IMG/VR virus record: IMGVR_UViG_3300033148_009426 | Location: 1-21,637 of that record | Strand: one strand, 5' to 3' | DNA length: 21,637 nt | Source of the DNA: a virus | Part shown: positions 7,729 through 15,022 of the stretch, piece after piece | How positions within the stretch are numbered: the stretch's first letter is position 1 | Layout: the number at the start of each line of letters is the position of its first letter | Translations under genes and position numbers: made by a program | Notes under the pieces: generated by a model | Database searches by the model: none | Seen by the model: the letters and a program-made list of their open reading frames with translations, nothing else | Told to the model about the DNA's origin: nothing

Positions 7729-9483
7729 ATGCATGCTTCTATAGATAACGTGCTTCATCGTCTAGCCCACGATTCAGCGAGAGGGCGTCTTCTCTTGTTC
7801 TGCGGTGCCGGGATTTCGAAACAAGAGCCAACCAATCTTCCAACGGTTGATTCGCTCATCGGCGGAATTCTCGAGAGCGTTGCCGAGTCTGTTCCTGAAC
7901 TTTGGAGGGACATATTAGCTTGCTCATACCTATGCCACACAGCCCCGTTTGAGTTGTTTATGGCCGTTATTCAACAGGCTCTTCTCTTTAGGGTCTTTGA
8001 GACACTTGAACCACTTACTAATGGCGAACCGAATACCATCCACTATTCTCTTGCGAGATTGCTTTCCAGTAGAAAAGCTGCCCATCTGTTCACCACCAAC
8101 TTCGACAACATGATCGAATGTGCCCTCGGAGACGAACTCCATAACGTGAAGACATATTACTCATGGGATGACTGTGACCGATTTCGTTCACAACAACAGA
8201 GCCCATCTCTCTTGAAGATTCATGGATCGTTTGTTGATGCCGGTGGCAAGGACATTGCGGCGAGCACGATCTTAACGACGATAGATGCGATCTACAGAAG
8301 TTCAAAAGAAGCTCATCTTCGGAAATGGGCCGAGTTCCTAAATGGCCGATCAGTCGTGTTTCTGGGCTATAGTGGTCGGGATCGAATCGACGTGATACCA
8401 ATGCTCTCATATGCCAACGGCGCACACATGGTGTGGCTATGTCATTCGTCGGACGATAGATTCCGGATCTGCACAGAGTCTGATCCATTGCTGTCTAAGG
8501 AAGTTCGTGGCCTTATGGAAGGTGGTGCAGACATCGTACCTATCGCCGGTCGGACGGACCAATTCTTGGAGGTTTTAGGACAAACCTGCTGTTTGGAACA
8601 CGGTGGTCAGGGCGACATTCCACCGGCGACTAATGATCGGTACAAGAGAAAACCGACCTCATTCGTGCGCGCTGGATTCATGCCGCCCGTCTTCCCGAAG
8701 TACGCAAACCTCACTGCTGGATATTTGTTTCTCTGGGCCGGTTGGGCACAGCAGGCGGGGCGTGCATTTAGCAGATTTGTCGAAACCTGCACAGATGAAG
8801 AACCACGGCTTTTCAGCAATGCGTTCAGCGCGATAGGGCAAGTATTTGATACTCTGGGAGAACGGGAAGACGCCGACAAGATGTATCGACTTGCACTACG
8901 CGGCTTTTGGGGGCTTGGTGATTACACGTCAATCGTAAGGACGCAGTGTATGCTCGCAGAGTTGCTTGTGCAACAAGAGAGATACGATGAAGTGCAACAA
9001 CTCGCTGACGATTCTCTGTTTCTCGCGCAACGCGAGAACGATGATCGAGGTGTTGGTTTGAGTCACTTTGCCTCGGCTTACATGTACGAGCGCATGGAAG
9101 AGCATCAATCTGCGAGGGTCCGCTATGAAAATGCTGCCGAGGTGGCCGACAAGGCTGGAGACTTTTGGCTCGAAGCAGGATCGCTTCAAGGACTGGTGAG
9201 GACCAGACGGCAATTGAACGGCGGTTACGATGAAGACTCAATCGGGCACCTGCTGTCCGTATTAGACAAGATTTACTGGATCGGTGGTGGATCGGCACCT
9301 TCATTGAAGATTGCCAAGATGGTTGACCCATTCGCAGTTGTCCACGACTTGGCAAAAGCACTAGTTCAGATACGTGGGAATAACGCTTGTGAGTTTGCTG
9401 ATTCGAACACTACAGTGAACAGGTGCGGCCAGCGGGAACAACTTCTGGCCGCCATCAGAGCCGGATTGCGTCAGAAGTGTTGA
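7729..9483 (+). CDS. SIR2-domain protein with C-terminal TPR repeats, likely defence NADase
   Basis: A 584-residue protein. The N-terminal SIR2_2-type domain (about 15-285) shows the NAD-binding GAGIS (26-30), TTNFDN with Asn124 and Asp126, the catalytic-type KIHGS with His165, and FLGYSGRD (about 211-218). Related SIR2 domains in Thoeris ThsA, DSR1/2, SIR2-HerA and SIR2-pAgo hydrolyse NAD+ to stop phage growth. A linker with RKPTSFVRAGFMPP follows, then TPR-like helical repeats from about 365 to 497 (AIGQVFDTLGEREDADKMYRLAL and three more units), which probably sense a trigger. ATG at 7729 has CAGGAG about seven bases upstream. It is the last gene of the + block and converges on the ERCC4 gene 29 bases away. 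The SIR2 and TPR calls are firm; the anti-phage role is inferred from the family. Confidence 0.9.
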   Translation: MHASIDNVLHRLAHDSARGRLLLFCGAGISKQEPTNLPTVDSLIGGILESVAESVPELWRDILACSYLCHTAPFELFMAVIQQALLFRVFETLEPLTNGEPNTIHYSLARLLSSRKAAHLFTTNFDNMIECALGDELHNVKTYYSWDDCDRFRSQQQSPSLLKIHGSFVDAGGKDIAASTILTTIDAIYRSSKEAHLRKWAEFLNGRSVVFLGYSGRDRIDVIPMLSYANGAHMVWLCHSSDDRFRICTESDPLLSKEVRGLMEGGADIVPIAGRTDQFLEVLGQTCCLEHGGQGDIPPATNDRYKRKPTSFVRAGFMPPVFPKYANLTAGYLFLWAGWAQQAGRAFSRFVETCTDEEPRLFSNAFSAIGQVFDTLGEREDADKMYRLALRGFWGLGDYTSIVRTQCMLAELLVQQERYDEVQQLADDSLFLAQRENDDRGVGLSHFASAYMYERMEEHQSARVRYENAAEVADKAGDFWLEAGSLQGLVRTRRQLNGGYDEDSIGHLLSVLDKIYWIGGGSAPSLKIAKMVDPFAVVHDLAKALVQIRGNNACEFADSNTTVNRCGQREQLLAAIRAGLRQKC

Positions 9484-9512
9484 ATTGTAGTAATGAAAGG
9501 GCATAGATGGTA

Positions 9513-10022
9513 TCACATGGGGTCCGACCAATGGTGATTCCGCTCTGCCTCTTCGTGACAAATGAGGCTTGTCGATCCCTTCCTGTGAAATCTGGTCAAA
9601 TAGCCCTCGACGAAGCGGCAGGCCGCCTGCCGGTCTGAGCAGAAGAATACTGGGACGCCGAAGTCGATGACGATGGAAAGCAGAGCTCCCAGGACGGCGT
9701 TGGGATGCGCTCCGGAGCGGTAACGGCCGCCGATAATGTCCCGAAGGTCCGCTTCCACCACGACGCACGCGGCGTCGTACTCGGAGAGCCAGCGCAGCTC
9801 CCTGGCGAACCGTTTCCGGGAACGAATGGCGGTGGAGACGAAGTCCTCAAGGGTCTTGCGCTCCACCGCCACCGAGTCCTCGTGTCCTTCGATGGAATAA
9901 TCTCCGGCAGGGAGTGCCTTGCGAGTGACAATCACATGCTTAGGATCGAACGCGTAAGGCTCTTGTTCTCTCGTGTCGACGACGATAACGATCCGGTCCT
10001 CGTCAGAAAGGCTGCAGGGCAT
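9513..10022 (-). CDS. ERCC4-domain nuclease
   Basis: A 169-residue protein that is essentially one XPF/ERCC4 nuclease domain. The metal-binding signature is complete: VVDTREQEPY (Asp16, Glu19), GDYSIEG (40-46) and VAVERKTLEDF (Glu54-Arg55-Lys56, Asp60), the classic GDX-ERKXXXD pattern. These enzymes cut branched or flapped DNA. No helix-hairpin-helix tail is present, so partners must supply DNA targeting. The ATG overlaps the end of the DUF669 gene by 20 bases, and there is no good ribosome binding site of its own, which suggests translational coupling. It is the last gene of the recombination module. In phages and islands small ERCC4 nucleases often sit beside AAA_24 and DUF669 genes, as here. 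Confidence 0.9.
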   Translation of the reverse strand: MPCSLSDEDRIVIVVDTREQEPYAFDPKHVIVTRKALPAGDYSIEGHEDSVAVERKTLEDFVSTAIRSRKRFARELRWLSEYDAACVVVEADLRDIIGGRYRSGAHPNAVLGALLSIVIDFGVPVFFCSDRQAACRFVEGYLTRFHRKGSTSLICHEEAERNHHWSDPM

Positions 10023-10497
10023 CTTTGGCTGCCGTATCGTATTCGCCTCCGCCGTCTTCGAGGACGATGCGCCGGTTGAAGTAGACGTTTTCGTTTTCGC
10101 CCCGGGTACGCTTGGTCACCTCGACCTTGACGTTGAGCAGCTTGTCGAGGTTGTTAGGAAGCTCGGAGAGCTTTTCGAGGTCGAGTCCGCAGGTATGCAG
10201 GTCTGTCTTAAGCCACTTGATGTTCTCGCGAGTGGCTATCACGTTGTTGCGCCAAAGGAGCCTTCCTCGGAACTGCGGCGCGATCACTCGAAGCGTCCAC
10301 TTGAGCATCGGATTGCCCGAGGTCTGCGCGCGAGTCAACTCCACCCGCTCGACATTCACCTGGTATTTGCCGTCGGGGATCGGTTCGAACTCCCGGTCTT
10401 CGACTTCGGCTTGCGCGAAATCATCGTCAAACTGCGCAAGGTCGAGGTCCTCTGAACCGAGTGTCTGGTCGTTGTGTCCGTAATCTTCGTTCTGCAT
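10003..10497 (-). CDS. DUF669-type, SSB-like recombination accessory protein
   Basis: A 164-residue protein. I chose the ATG at 10497 because GGAGG lies nine bases upstream; the ATG at 10512 overlaps that ribosome binding site. The first ~35 residues are very acidic (DLDLAQFDDDFAQAEVED), then comes the DUF669-like core (EFEPIPDGKYQVNVERVEL, LKWTLRVIAPQFRGRLLWRNNVI, IKWLKTDLHTCGLDLEKLSELP). DUF669 proteins occur in phage recombination operons, usually beside AAA_24 ATPases. They are taken to bind single-stranded DNA through an OB-like fold. Twenty-two bases separate it from the ATPase gene upstream, and its 3' end overlaps the nuclease gene. An acidic tail at the N-terminus rather than the C-terminus is a small oddity compared with SSB. 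Confidence 0.82.
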   Translation of the reverse strand: MQNEDYGHNDQTLGSEDLDLAQFDDDFAQAEVEDREFEPIPDGKYQVNVERVELTRAQTSGNPMLKWTLRVIAPQFRGRLLWRNNVIATRENIKWLKTDLHTCGLDLEKLSELPNNLDKLLNVKVEVTKRTRGENENVYFNRRIVLEDGGGEYDTAAKDALQPF

Positions 10498-10519
10498 AGT
10501 TGAATCCTCCATCTATGGG

Positions 10520-11299
10520 TTATTTACCGGCGGGAATGGGCTTCTTGTCCCGCGTATCCCCCGGGGCCGAGGTCGACCGCGAGGCACCCGCCTTGGGTGC
10601 GGCCGCTGGCCTGTTGAACGCTTCTATGAATTTGGAAAAGTCGAGGTCGATGGTTTCGGGCAAGCGTCCCGTCCGATCACCGGCCTCGTAGTGCGGACTT
10701 GGCTTGGTGCGCATGACGCGGCGATAGGAGGTCTTACCGTCCTCATCGGTCACCGCCTCAAGGTCGCAGTAGAGGATGAGGTCAACCATTCCCAGCACGA
10801 TCTTACGGGCTTTGTCAGGCAGGGTCGGAACGATCCGGACGTATTTCCCGGTGCGTGTCTCGATCTCTCTTTCCACCGAATGGGAAACCAAGAAGAGTCC
10901 GTACGGAAGAAATGCCAGTTTAGTGAGGACGCGATGCAACTCGTTGTTGATCAGCGCCCAGCCCTTGCCGTAGCCAAGGTCGGATTCGTGCTCGATCTTG
11001 AACTTGGCGCAGATATAGTCGCTGCACATCCGGTAGGCGTTGTCGATTGTGTCGACGATGACTGTTTTGAATGGGTGCTTGCCTTCAGCGATCTCACTGC
11101 ATGCGACGAGCAGCTCGTCCCATGACCGGATGGGAACCTGATATACATCCAAGGCGTTCAGCCCGGGCTCGGTGGCCAGGAACAGCGCCCCATCGGAATG
11201 CGAGCACCAGGTCGATTTGCCGATCTTGCTGCGCCCATACACGAGTACGGTCAGATCGGCCAGGTTCTGTTTCTGCGGTGTTGTCTTTGTCGGTAGCAT
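10520..11299 (-). CDS. AAA_24 / Sak4-like RecA-fold ATPase
   Basis: A 259-residue ATPase. The start at 11299 follows GGAG about eight bases upstream; a frame extension to 11341 has no such site. Walker A is GRSKIGKST (22-30). Walker B is TVIVDTIDN with Asp83. A later LFLVSHSVERE strand resembles the sensor region, followed by a PTLPDKARKIVLGMVDLILYC stretch typical of AAA_24. The last ~35 residues are a Pro/Ala/Lys-rich disordered tail. Members such as phage Sak4 act with an SSB to anneal or pair single-stranded DNA. The neighbours here, a DUF669 protein, an ERCC4 nuclease and a RecB-fold nuclease, match that job. Family call firm; exact activity inferred. Confidence 0.88.
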   Translation of the reverse strand: MLPTKTTPQKQNLADLTVLVYGRSKIGKSTWCSHSDGALFLATEPGLNALDVYQVPIRSWDELLVACSEIAEGKHPFKTVIVDTIDNAYRMCSDYICAKFKIEHESDLGYGKGWALINNELHRVLTKLAFLPYGLFLVSHSVEREIETRTGKYVRIVPTLPDKARKIVLGMVDLILYCDLEAVTDEDGKTSYRRVMRTKPSPHYEAGDRTGRLPETIDLDFSKFIEAFNRPAAAPKAGASRSTSAPGDTRDKKPIPAGK

Positions 11300-11321
11300 A
11301 TATCTTCTCCTTTGTTTGTCC

Positions 11322-12338
11322 TCAGAATGCCGGGGTTTCACTCACCGAGGCTTCGTCCCGCAGCTCTTCATGCGGGGGGACTTTGCGATAAAGGTTGTCG
11401 ATGACGTTGGGACTGCCGTCGGAACGGCAGAGCGGGAAATACGCGCAGGGTCGCCGGTAATGGAAACAGAATGCGGTGTTCTGGTAGAAGACGCCGCGCC
11501 GTCGGGCGTCGAGGAACGCCTGAGTCAGTTCCCACAGCTCGGCCTGCAGCGTCTCGAAGCGGTCGCGCGAGATGTAGAGCATCTCCCGGTGGAACATGCC
11601 CGGCTCGGCGTACTTGGCGGCCAGTCGTTCCTGGAATGCGTCATCGCTTTCCGGAAGCCTGCGTCTGGCGCTGGTCTTCCCAGTATTCGATTTCGCAATA
11701 AGCGCTGCACGGCGGGCTTGGTACTCGGCTTCAGTCTCGCCGCCGCCTTGTTGAAGGCGCGCTTTGACCAGGATGTTGTAGAGCACCCCTGCGATGCGGA
11801 TGCCGAGCGCCTGCTCGACGTAGCGGGAGTAGAGGACGATCTGGAAGTCAGTCCACAACCGCTCCAGGTAATCCGCGTCTAGCTGAGATGTAGTCTTGTG
11901 CTCGAGCAGGTAATGCTCATCACCGGTGCGGACGATTCCATCCACGCGACCGGCCAGCACGAAACTCCTCGATGATGCTCTGGTGGCCGGGTTGATAATC
12001 TTCCCGCCAAAGGTTCTCTCCAGGCATACGACATCGAATTCCTCGGTCGGGTAGCACGAACCATAGCCCTTCATCATGGCGACAGCCAGGTGCCAATCGC
12101 GTTTTTGGGCGTCGTCCTGATTCCGGTTCGGATAGGTCCGGTCGATATGGTCGAGGACCGCTTCCAGGTTTCCGGTGCCGTGCCAGATCTCCAGGCATTG
12201 ATGGATCACCGTCCCGAACGCCAGGTTGTGATCATGCTCCAGGGGGACCAGTTCGTGGATGTAACGCCATTCGCATGCCTTGCGGCAGTTACGGAACAGG
12301 CTCCACATCGAGTAGGTGGTGGTCGTAGCCGCACCCAT
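11322..12338 (-). CDS. PD-(D/E)XK nuclease with probable Fe-S cluster (Cas4/AddB-like)
   Basis: A 338-residue RecB-fold nuclease from the ATG at 12338, whose A overlaps the upstream TGA (TGATG), so translation is coupled. The active site reads FGTVIHQCLEIWH (His46), GRVDGIV (Asp133) and LLEHKTT (Glu146, Lys148). Cysteines at 18/22 near the N-terminus and at 291, 298 and 304 near the C-terminus fit the split four-Cys iron-sulfur cage of Cas4 and AddB. Such enzymes resect DNA ends. Within this module it would supply the 5'-end resection that precedes annealing by the Sak4-like ATPase. No cas1/cas2 or CRISPR array is present, so it is not an adaptation Cas4. The 126-base extension upstream to 12464 is rejected because it overlaps the previous gene and lacks a ribosome binding site. 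Confidence 0.87.
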   Translation of the reverse strand: MGAATTTTYSMWSLFRNCRKACEWRYIHELVPLEHDHNLAFGTVIHQCLEIWHGTGNLEAVLDHIDRTYPNRNQDDAQKRDWHLAVAMMKGYGSCYPTEEFDVVCLERTFGGKIINPATRASSRSFVLAGRVDGIVRTGDEHYLLEHKTTSQLDADYLERLWTDFQIVLYSRYVEQALGIRIAGVLYNILVKARLQQGGGETEAEYQARRAALIAKSNTGKTSARRRLPESDDAFQERLAAKYAEPGMFHREMLYISRDRFETLQAELWELTQAFLDARRRGVFYQNTAFCFHYRRPCAYFPLCRSDGSPNVIDNLYRKVPPHEELRDEASVSETPAF

Positions 12339-12652
12339 CACGCGGCCCCCGTGGCTTTCAGTTCCGCAGAGACCGGATGCGCGTTTCCTACCCGTTCGAC
12401 CTTGAATGCCTCTTCGCCGAACTCGCGGGAAAGGAACCCGGTGAAAATCCTGGCGATGGCGCATCCGACATCGGTCGCCGCATCCACCACGCAGGAACGC
12501 TTTTTCGAGTCCAGGCAGAAAGACGCATCGAGTCGTACCAGCGCGCGACCGTGCAGGCTCTCAGCGGCGAGAACAGCCAAGAGCAGGGATTCCTCAACGT
12601 CCTGAATCGGGACCTTGGAATCGAAGTTGTATCGGTAGAGTTCTCGGTTCAT
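12338..12652 (-). CDS. Small conserved-looking protein of the recombination module
   Basis: A 104-residue protein starting at ATG 12652, eight bases behind a clear GGAGG. It opens with MNRELYRYNFDSK and contains VEESLLLAVLAAESLHGRALVRLDASFCLD, then CVVDAATDVGCAIARIFTGFLSREFGEEAFKVERV. The helical pattern and the repeated Cys suggest a compact folded protein with no membrane segment. I do not recognise a named family, though similar short proteins recur beside the PD-(D/E)XK and sigma genes in such islands. Its stop overlaps the nuclease start by one base, so the two are co-translated and it may be a partner of that nuclease. The 138 bases upstream hold a repeated element and alternative pairings described separately. 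Confidence 0.75.
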   Translation of the reverse strand: MNRELYRYNFDSKVPIQDVEESLLLAVLAAESLHGRALVRLDASFCLDSKKRSCVVDAATDVGCAIARIFTGFLSREFGEEAFKVERVGNAHPVSAELKATGAA

Positions 12653-12790
12653 GATCTATGCCTCCATTCCGTTCAGTGCGGTCCGTTGGAGGGCGCGCCC
12701 GGGCCGGATGTCGTTGGGGCTTTCTCGAACGCCTTGCCGGCATCCGACCCGGTCAATACCTACCGGAAGCGACCCTGGACCGTCGGATGG
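12653..12790 (-). promoter_or_regulatory. Intergenic leader with alternative pairings before the 104-aa gene
   Basis: Immediately after the sigma factor stop codon, GTCGGATG (12782-12789 on +) is the exact complement of CATCCGAC (12741-12748). The CATCCG of the latter can instead pair with CGGATG at 12705-12710. A GC-rich AscI-like palindrome (GGCGCGCC) lies near 12692-12699. The region also carries copy A of the bipartite repeat. Together these suggest a regulated leader or internal promoter for the nuclease-ATPase part of the module. No clear sigma70 promoter is visible. Confidence 0.35.
12737..12767 (-). repeat. Bipartite repeat, copy A
   Basis: On + it reads CCGGCATCCGAC, seven bases, then ATACCTACCGGA. 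Copy B at 21213-21238 has CCGGCATGCGAC, two bases, then the identical ATACCTACCGGA. Both copies lie about 80-115 bases upstream of the start of a short - strand gene (here the 104-aa gene). A shared operator or promoter is the likely meaning; a remnant of duplication is the alternative. Confidence 0.5.
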
Positions 12791-13378
12791 TCAGAGATAG
12801 TCCTTCAGTCCGGCGTCCTCGAAGATAGCGCGCAGCTTTTTGATGGACTCGTAGATCGTCCCCCGCGGAATTCCGGTGTCGCGGGAGATTTCGGTGACGG
12901 TATCGGTATCTAAGTGCTCGCAAAGTTCCCGAAGTTCCGGCGGCAGTTGCTTGATAGCCTTCTGAACATCGAGGGAAAGATCGCGCAACTCCCACGTGGG
13001 ACGTGAGGACTTGCCAGTACGGCGCAGGTAGTCTTCCTGGTCGATGGTGTCCATGCGCTCCACCGAGCCGCCTTCTTCGTCCTCGAACCGGTCGTTCAGG
13101 GAACACCGGCAGAGGCGATAATCCCGCATGCCGGCTTTCTGCGATTCGATAATAGTGGCGATCTTGTGCTCAACCACTCGGGCGATGAAGGTACTGCGCT
13201 GTGCACGTTTGGGATTGTACTTTGGGAGTCGTCGGAGCAGGTCCAGCAGCATTTCCTGCTCCAGGTCCTCGCGGTCGGACTCTGTGAATCCGACCCGCCC
13301 GACCAATTGTCTCGCCTTGTACTTAATGAGTTGAACGGCATACTCGTCGACTGCTTCGGGGTGATTGTCGAAACCCAT
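12791..13378 (-). CDS. RNA polymerase sigma-70 family factor
   Basis: A 195-residue, two-domain sigma factor. Region 2 lies at about 12-80 (LIKYKARQLVGR, TESDREDLEQEMLLDLLRRL, STFIARVVEHKIATIIE). Region 4, at about 140-190, has a clear helix-turn-helix (LPPELRELCEHLDTDTVTEISRDTGIPRGTIYESIKKL). The linker carries LCRCSLNDR and an acidic EDEEGG stretch. Regions 1 and 3 are absent, as in ECF-like factors. It binds core RNA polymerase and would redirect it to island promoters. ATG at 13378 follows GAGGAGG at 13384-13390. The first gene of the recombination module after it is 138 bases on. No anti-sigma gene is seen nearby, so control may be at the RNA leader level. The target motif is unknown; the repeated bipartite element is a candidate. 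Confidence 0.92.
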   Translation of the reverse strand: MGFDNHPEAVDEYAVQLIKYKARQLVGRVGFTESDREDLEQEMLLDLLRRLPKYNPKRAQRSTFIARVVEHKIATIIESQKAGMRDYRLCRCSLNDRFEDEEGGSVERMDTIDQEDYLRRTGKSSRPTWELRDLSLDVQKAIKQLPPELRELCEHLDTDTVTEISRDTGIPRGTIYESIKKLRAIFEDAGLKDYL

Positions 13379-13383
13379 TTGGA

Positions 13384-13483
13384 CCTCCTCGTGGCCGAGG
13401 GGGCGTGGGTGCCAACGGAAGCAGTGACCACTATGAGAAGAGGCGTTGCAGGTTCACCGCGTCAGCGGCACCCACAACGCCTC
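13384..13483 (-). promoter_or_regulatory. Sigma gene leader RNA with pseudoknot-type pairing
   Basis: Read on -, four segments occur in order: GAGGCGTTG (13483-13475), GTGGGTGCC (13475-13467), CAACGCCTC (13448-13440) and GGCACCCAC (13413-13405). The first pairs with the third and the second with the fourth, each by nine perfect base pairs. This is the a-b-a'-b' order of an H-type pseudoknot, or of two exclusive stems. Then CCTCG-GCCA-CGAGG (13400-13387) forms a tight hairpin that takes in part of the ribosome binding site GAGGAGG. This looks like a translational switch controlling the sigma factor. Pairing is seen; the ligand or trigger is unknown. A GTCA-loop 4-bp hairpin at 13457-13468 is a further option. 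Confidence 0.5.
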
Positions 13484-13553
13484 CACTTCGTGGCCGGTTA
13501 GTTGTCAGGTAGCGAAAAGCTTCATTGGTATCTGGGGAGCCAACCCCCTGCTC

Positions 13554-13892
13554 TCAGGCAGTGTTCTCCTCTACGATCATCTTGAAAGGAAGGCCGTGCT
13601 TGACCTCAAGAGAGCGGATTACTCCATTGCCCAATGCTTCAACTTGCGCGAAGAAATCGCGCACTTGAGCCTTGAGCACGAAGTCCTGCTTGGTGGCCTC
13701 AGGTCGCGGACCGTTTTCCGCGCAGAACTTTATCTCCCGGACCACCCGCGGCCGCGGATCAAGTACAAACTCGCCGTCGCGGATGACGATCCCCTCGATG
13801 CGGCCAAAATTGATGTGTTGCATCAACTCTATTAGCTGCGTCTTCGGTTGTGAGAGGGAAGACTTGGTGGTGTCACGATTGGTCTCCTGCAT
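13554..13892 (-). CDS. Conserved-looking 112-aa hypothetical upstream of sigma gene
   Basis: A 112-residue protein starting at ATG 13892, five bases behind GGAG. The N-terminus is polar. A core follows, LIELMQHINFGRIEGIVIRDGEFVLDPRPRVVREIKF, then CAENGPRPEATKQDF and a C-terminal VRDFFAQVEALGNGVIRSLEVKHGLPFKMIVEE. I recall similar short proteins (DGE-x-V-x-DP-P-RVVREIKF-x-x-ENGPRPE) in mobile islands of environmental bacteria but know no function for them. There is no HTH, enzyme or membrane signature. The Arg/Lys-rich core could bind nucleic acid. It lies 175 bases before the sigma gene on the same strand, with the structured sigma leader between them. Confidence 0.72.
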   Translation of the reverse strand: MQETNRDTTKSSLSQPKTQLIELMQHINFGRIEGIVIRDGEFVLDPRPRVVREIKFCAENGPRPEATKQDFVLKAQVRDFFAQVEALGNGVIRSLEVKHGLPFKMIVEENTA

Positions 13893-14083
13893 GTCACTCC
13901 TTCAGTATGAGGGTGGTCACAAGAGCGACGCACAGTGCGCCGACTCGCTACCCTCTGGAGCAATTGCAGGATATGATGGCGAGAAATATGGAAGCGCCCG
14001 CAACTCGGTGAGCGCTCGTGTGTTAAACCATGCCGTGTGATAATTGCAGTTGCAGCAAGACAAGCCTACTGCAAGAAGGAAGG
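13893..14083 (-). promoter_or_regulatory. Intergenic region with operator-like palindrome
   Basis: This separates the 313-aa gene from the 112-aa gene. CGCACAGTGCG at 13929-13939 is a perfect 5+1+5 palindrome 37-47 bases before the 112-aa start and could be an operator. CTGCAATT on - occurs twice, near 13967 and 14048. GAGCGCTC is a palindrome near 14010-14017. I see no convincing -35/-10 pair and no T-run terminator, so the promoter of the 112-aa/sigma unit remains unidentified. Confidence 0.3.
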
Positions 14084-15022
14084 TTACCCCTTGAACTGCA
14101 TGACCTGTTCAAGGTCGTTGGCAGCCTTCCACAGAATAGCGATCTCCTTGTCCGACGGATCATTAATAGCGCGGGAGACCGATGACTCGTGGATTTTCAG
14201 CTGGGCGGCGAGCTGTTTCTGGGATGGCCGAGGCAACAGGGCGGAGCCAGACCCGCGGTTACGAGAATTGAATGCATGATCACGTGCCGCCCGAAGGTGT
14301 TCTCTCAGCGCCTGCTTAATGGCATCGACAGTAGCTGCGCGTGAGGCGCGCTTTCGGAGTTTCTTCATGGCAACCTCTGGAGTCTCACCGACCAGTTGAC
14401 GCTCGATGCCGTCAACGTCAACGGCAATGCCTTCGTCACAGAGACTTATTACGGTCCGCAACTCGATGACGGACTCACAGGGTATTTGCAGGAGGTTACC
14501 GTCAGGAGGCTGTCCAAGGAAGAAGAGGACTGGTGAGCGTCCCTTTGGCAACACATCGACAAGCTGCGTTGCATCGGGCCATCCCAGCCCTCTGGCCGCC
14601 CAGATAGTTCTCGACTTCCCTGAAAGGGCCACGCGTCCCAGGTTCCAGACTCGACCAGGAAAGACTTCCGTGACACCAATCGACGCTGACAATGCCGACG
14701 ATAATGAAAGAAACAATGGCAGATAGTCCACTGCCCACTGCATCAAGCGTTCGCGTGGCACCTCGACTCGACCGTTTTCCGGACACGTAATGAAGAACCG
14801 GGTCACATGCTCTGAATATACAATCCGGTCCACTTCTTCAACGTGTCCTTCCGCACAAGCATCGCAGACTACGTGCGTTGCAGTAGCTGCTTGCTTGACA
14901 AGGCCAAGCCCCATCAGGCGGTCAAGATCGGATTGTGGGATTGCTTCCAAGTCCTCTAAGACGAGGGCTGGAGACGGATTATCTGCGCAGTGCCAAACAA
15001 GGTCATGAGGATCAGGTGACAT
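14084..15022 (-). CDS. Zinc-ribbon and HTH protein, partner of the 391-aa protein
   Basis: A 312-residue protein from the ATG at 15022 (TTG at 15025 would add one residue). The N-terminal part carries Cys53-x2-Cys56 (VVCDACAEGH) and Cys80 in FFITCPENGRVEV, a probable zinc ribbon with His60 or another ligand as the fourth. The middle (LWxLGR-like VWNLGRVAL, IWAARGL) is unrecognised. The C-terminal HTH, QKQLAAQLKIHESSVSRAI at about 267-285, resembles the DNA-reading helices of RpoN and small repressors. The family has no name I can give. Its start lies 11 bases inside the end of the 391-aa gene, so the two are translated together and probably act together. A DNA-binding regulator or target-recognition subunit is the inference. 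Confidence 0.75.
   Translation of the reverse strand: MSPDPHDLVWHCADNPSPALVLEDLEAIPQSDLDRLMGLGLVKQAATATHVVCDACAEGHVEEVDRIVYSEHVTRFFITCPENGRVEVPRERLMQWAVDYLPLFLSLSSALSASIGVTEVFPGRVWNLGRVALSGKSRTIWAARGLGWPDATQLVDVLPKGRSPVLFFLGQPPDGNLLQIPCESVIELRTVISLCDEGIAVDVDGIERQLVGETPEVAMKKLRKRASRAATVDAIKQALREHLRAARDHAFNSRNRGSGSALLPRPSQKQLAAQLKIHESSVSRAINDPSDKEIAILWKAANDLEQVMQFKG

Noticed and set aside
10691-11125. 144-codon + frame opposite the AAA_24 ATPase
   Set aside because: Antisense to a gene with clear Walker motifs; no ribosome binding site or recognisable domain.
11172-11882. 236-codon + frame opposite the ATPase and PD-(D/E)XK genes
   Set aside because: Spans two well-supported - strand genes and their junction, so it cannot be a primary gene.
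11322-12338. Cas4 of a CRISPR adaptation module
   Set aside because: Fe-S cysteines and the RecB fold match, but no cas1, cas2 or repeat array exists in the window and the context is a recombination operon.
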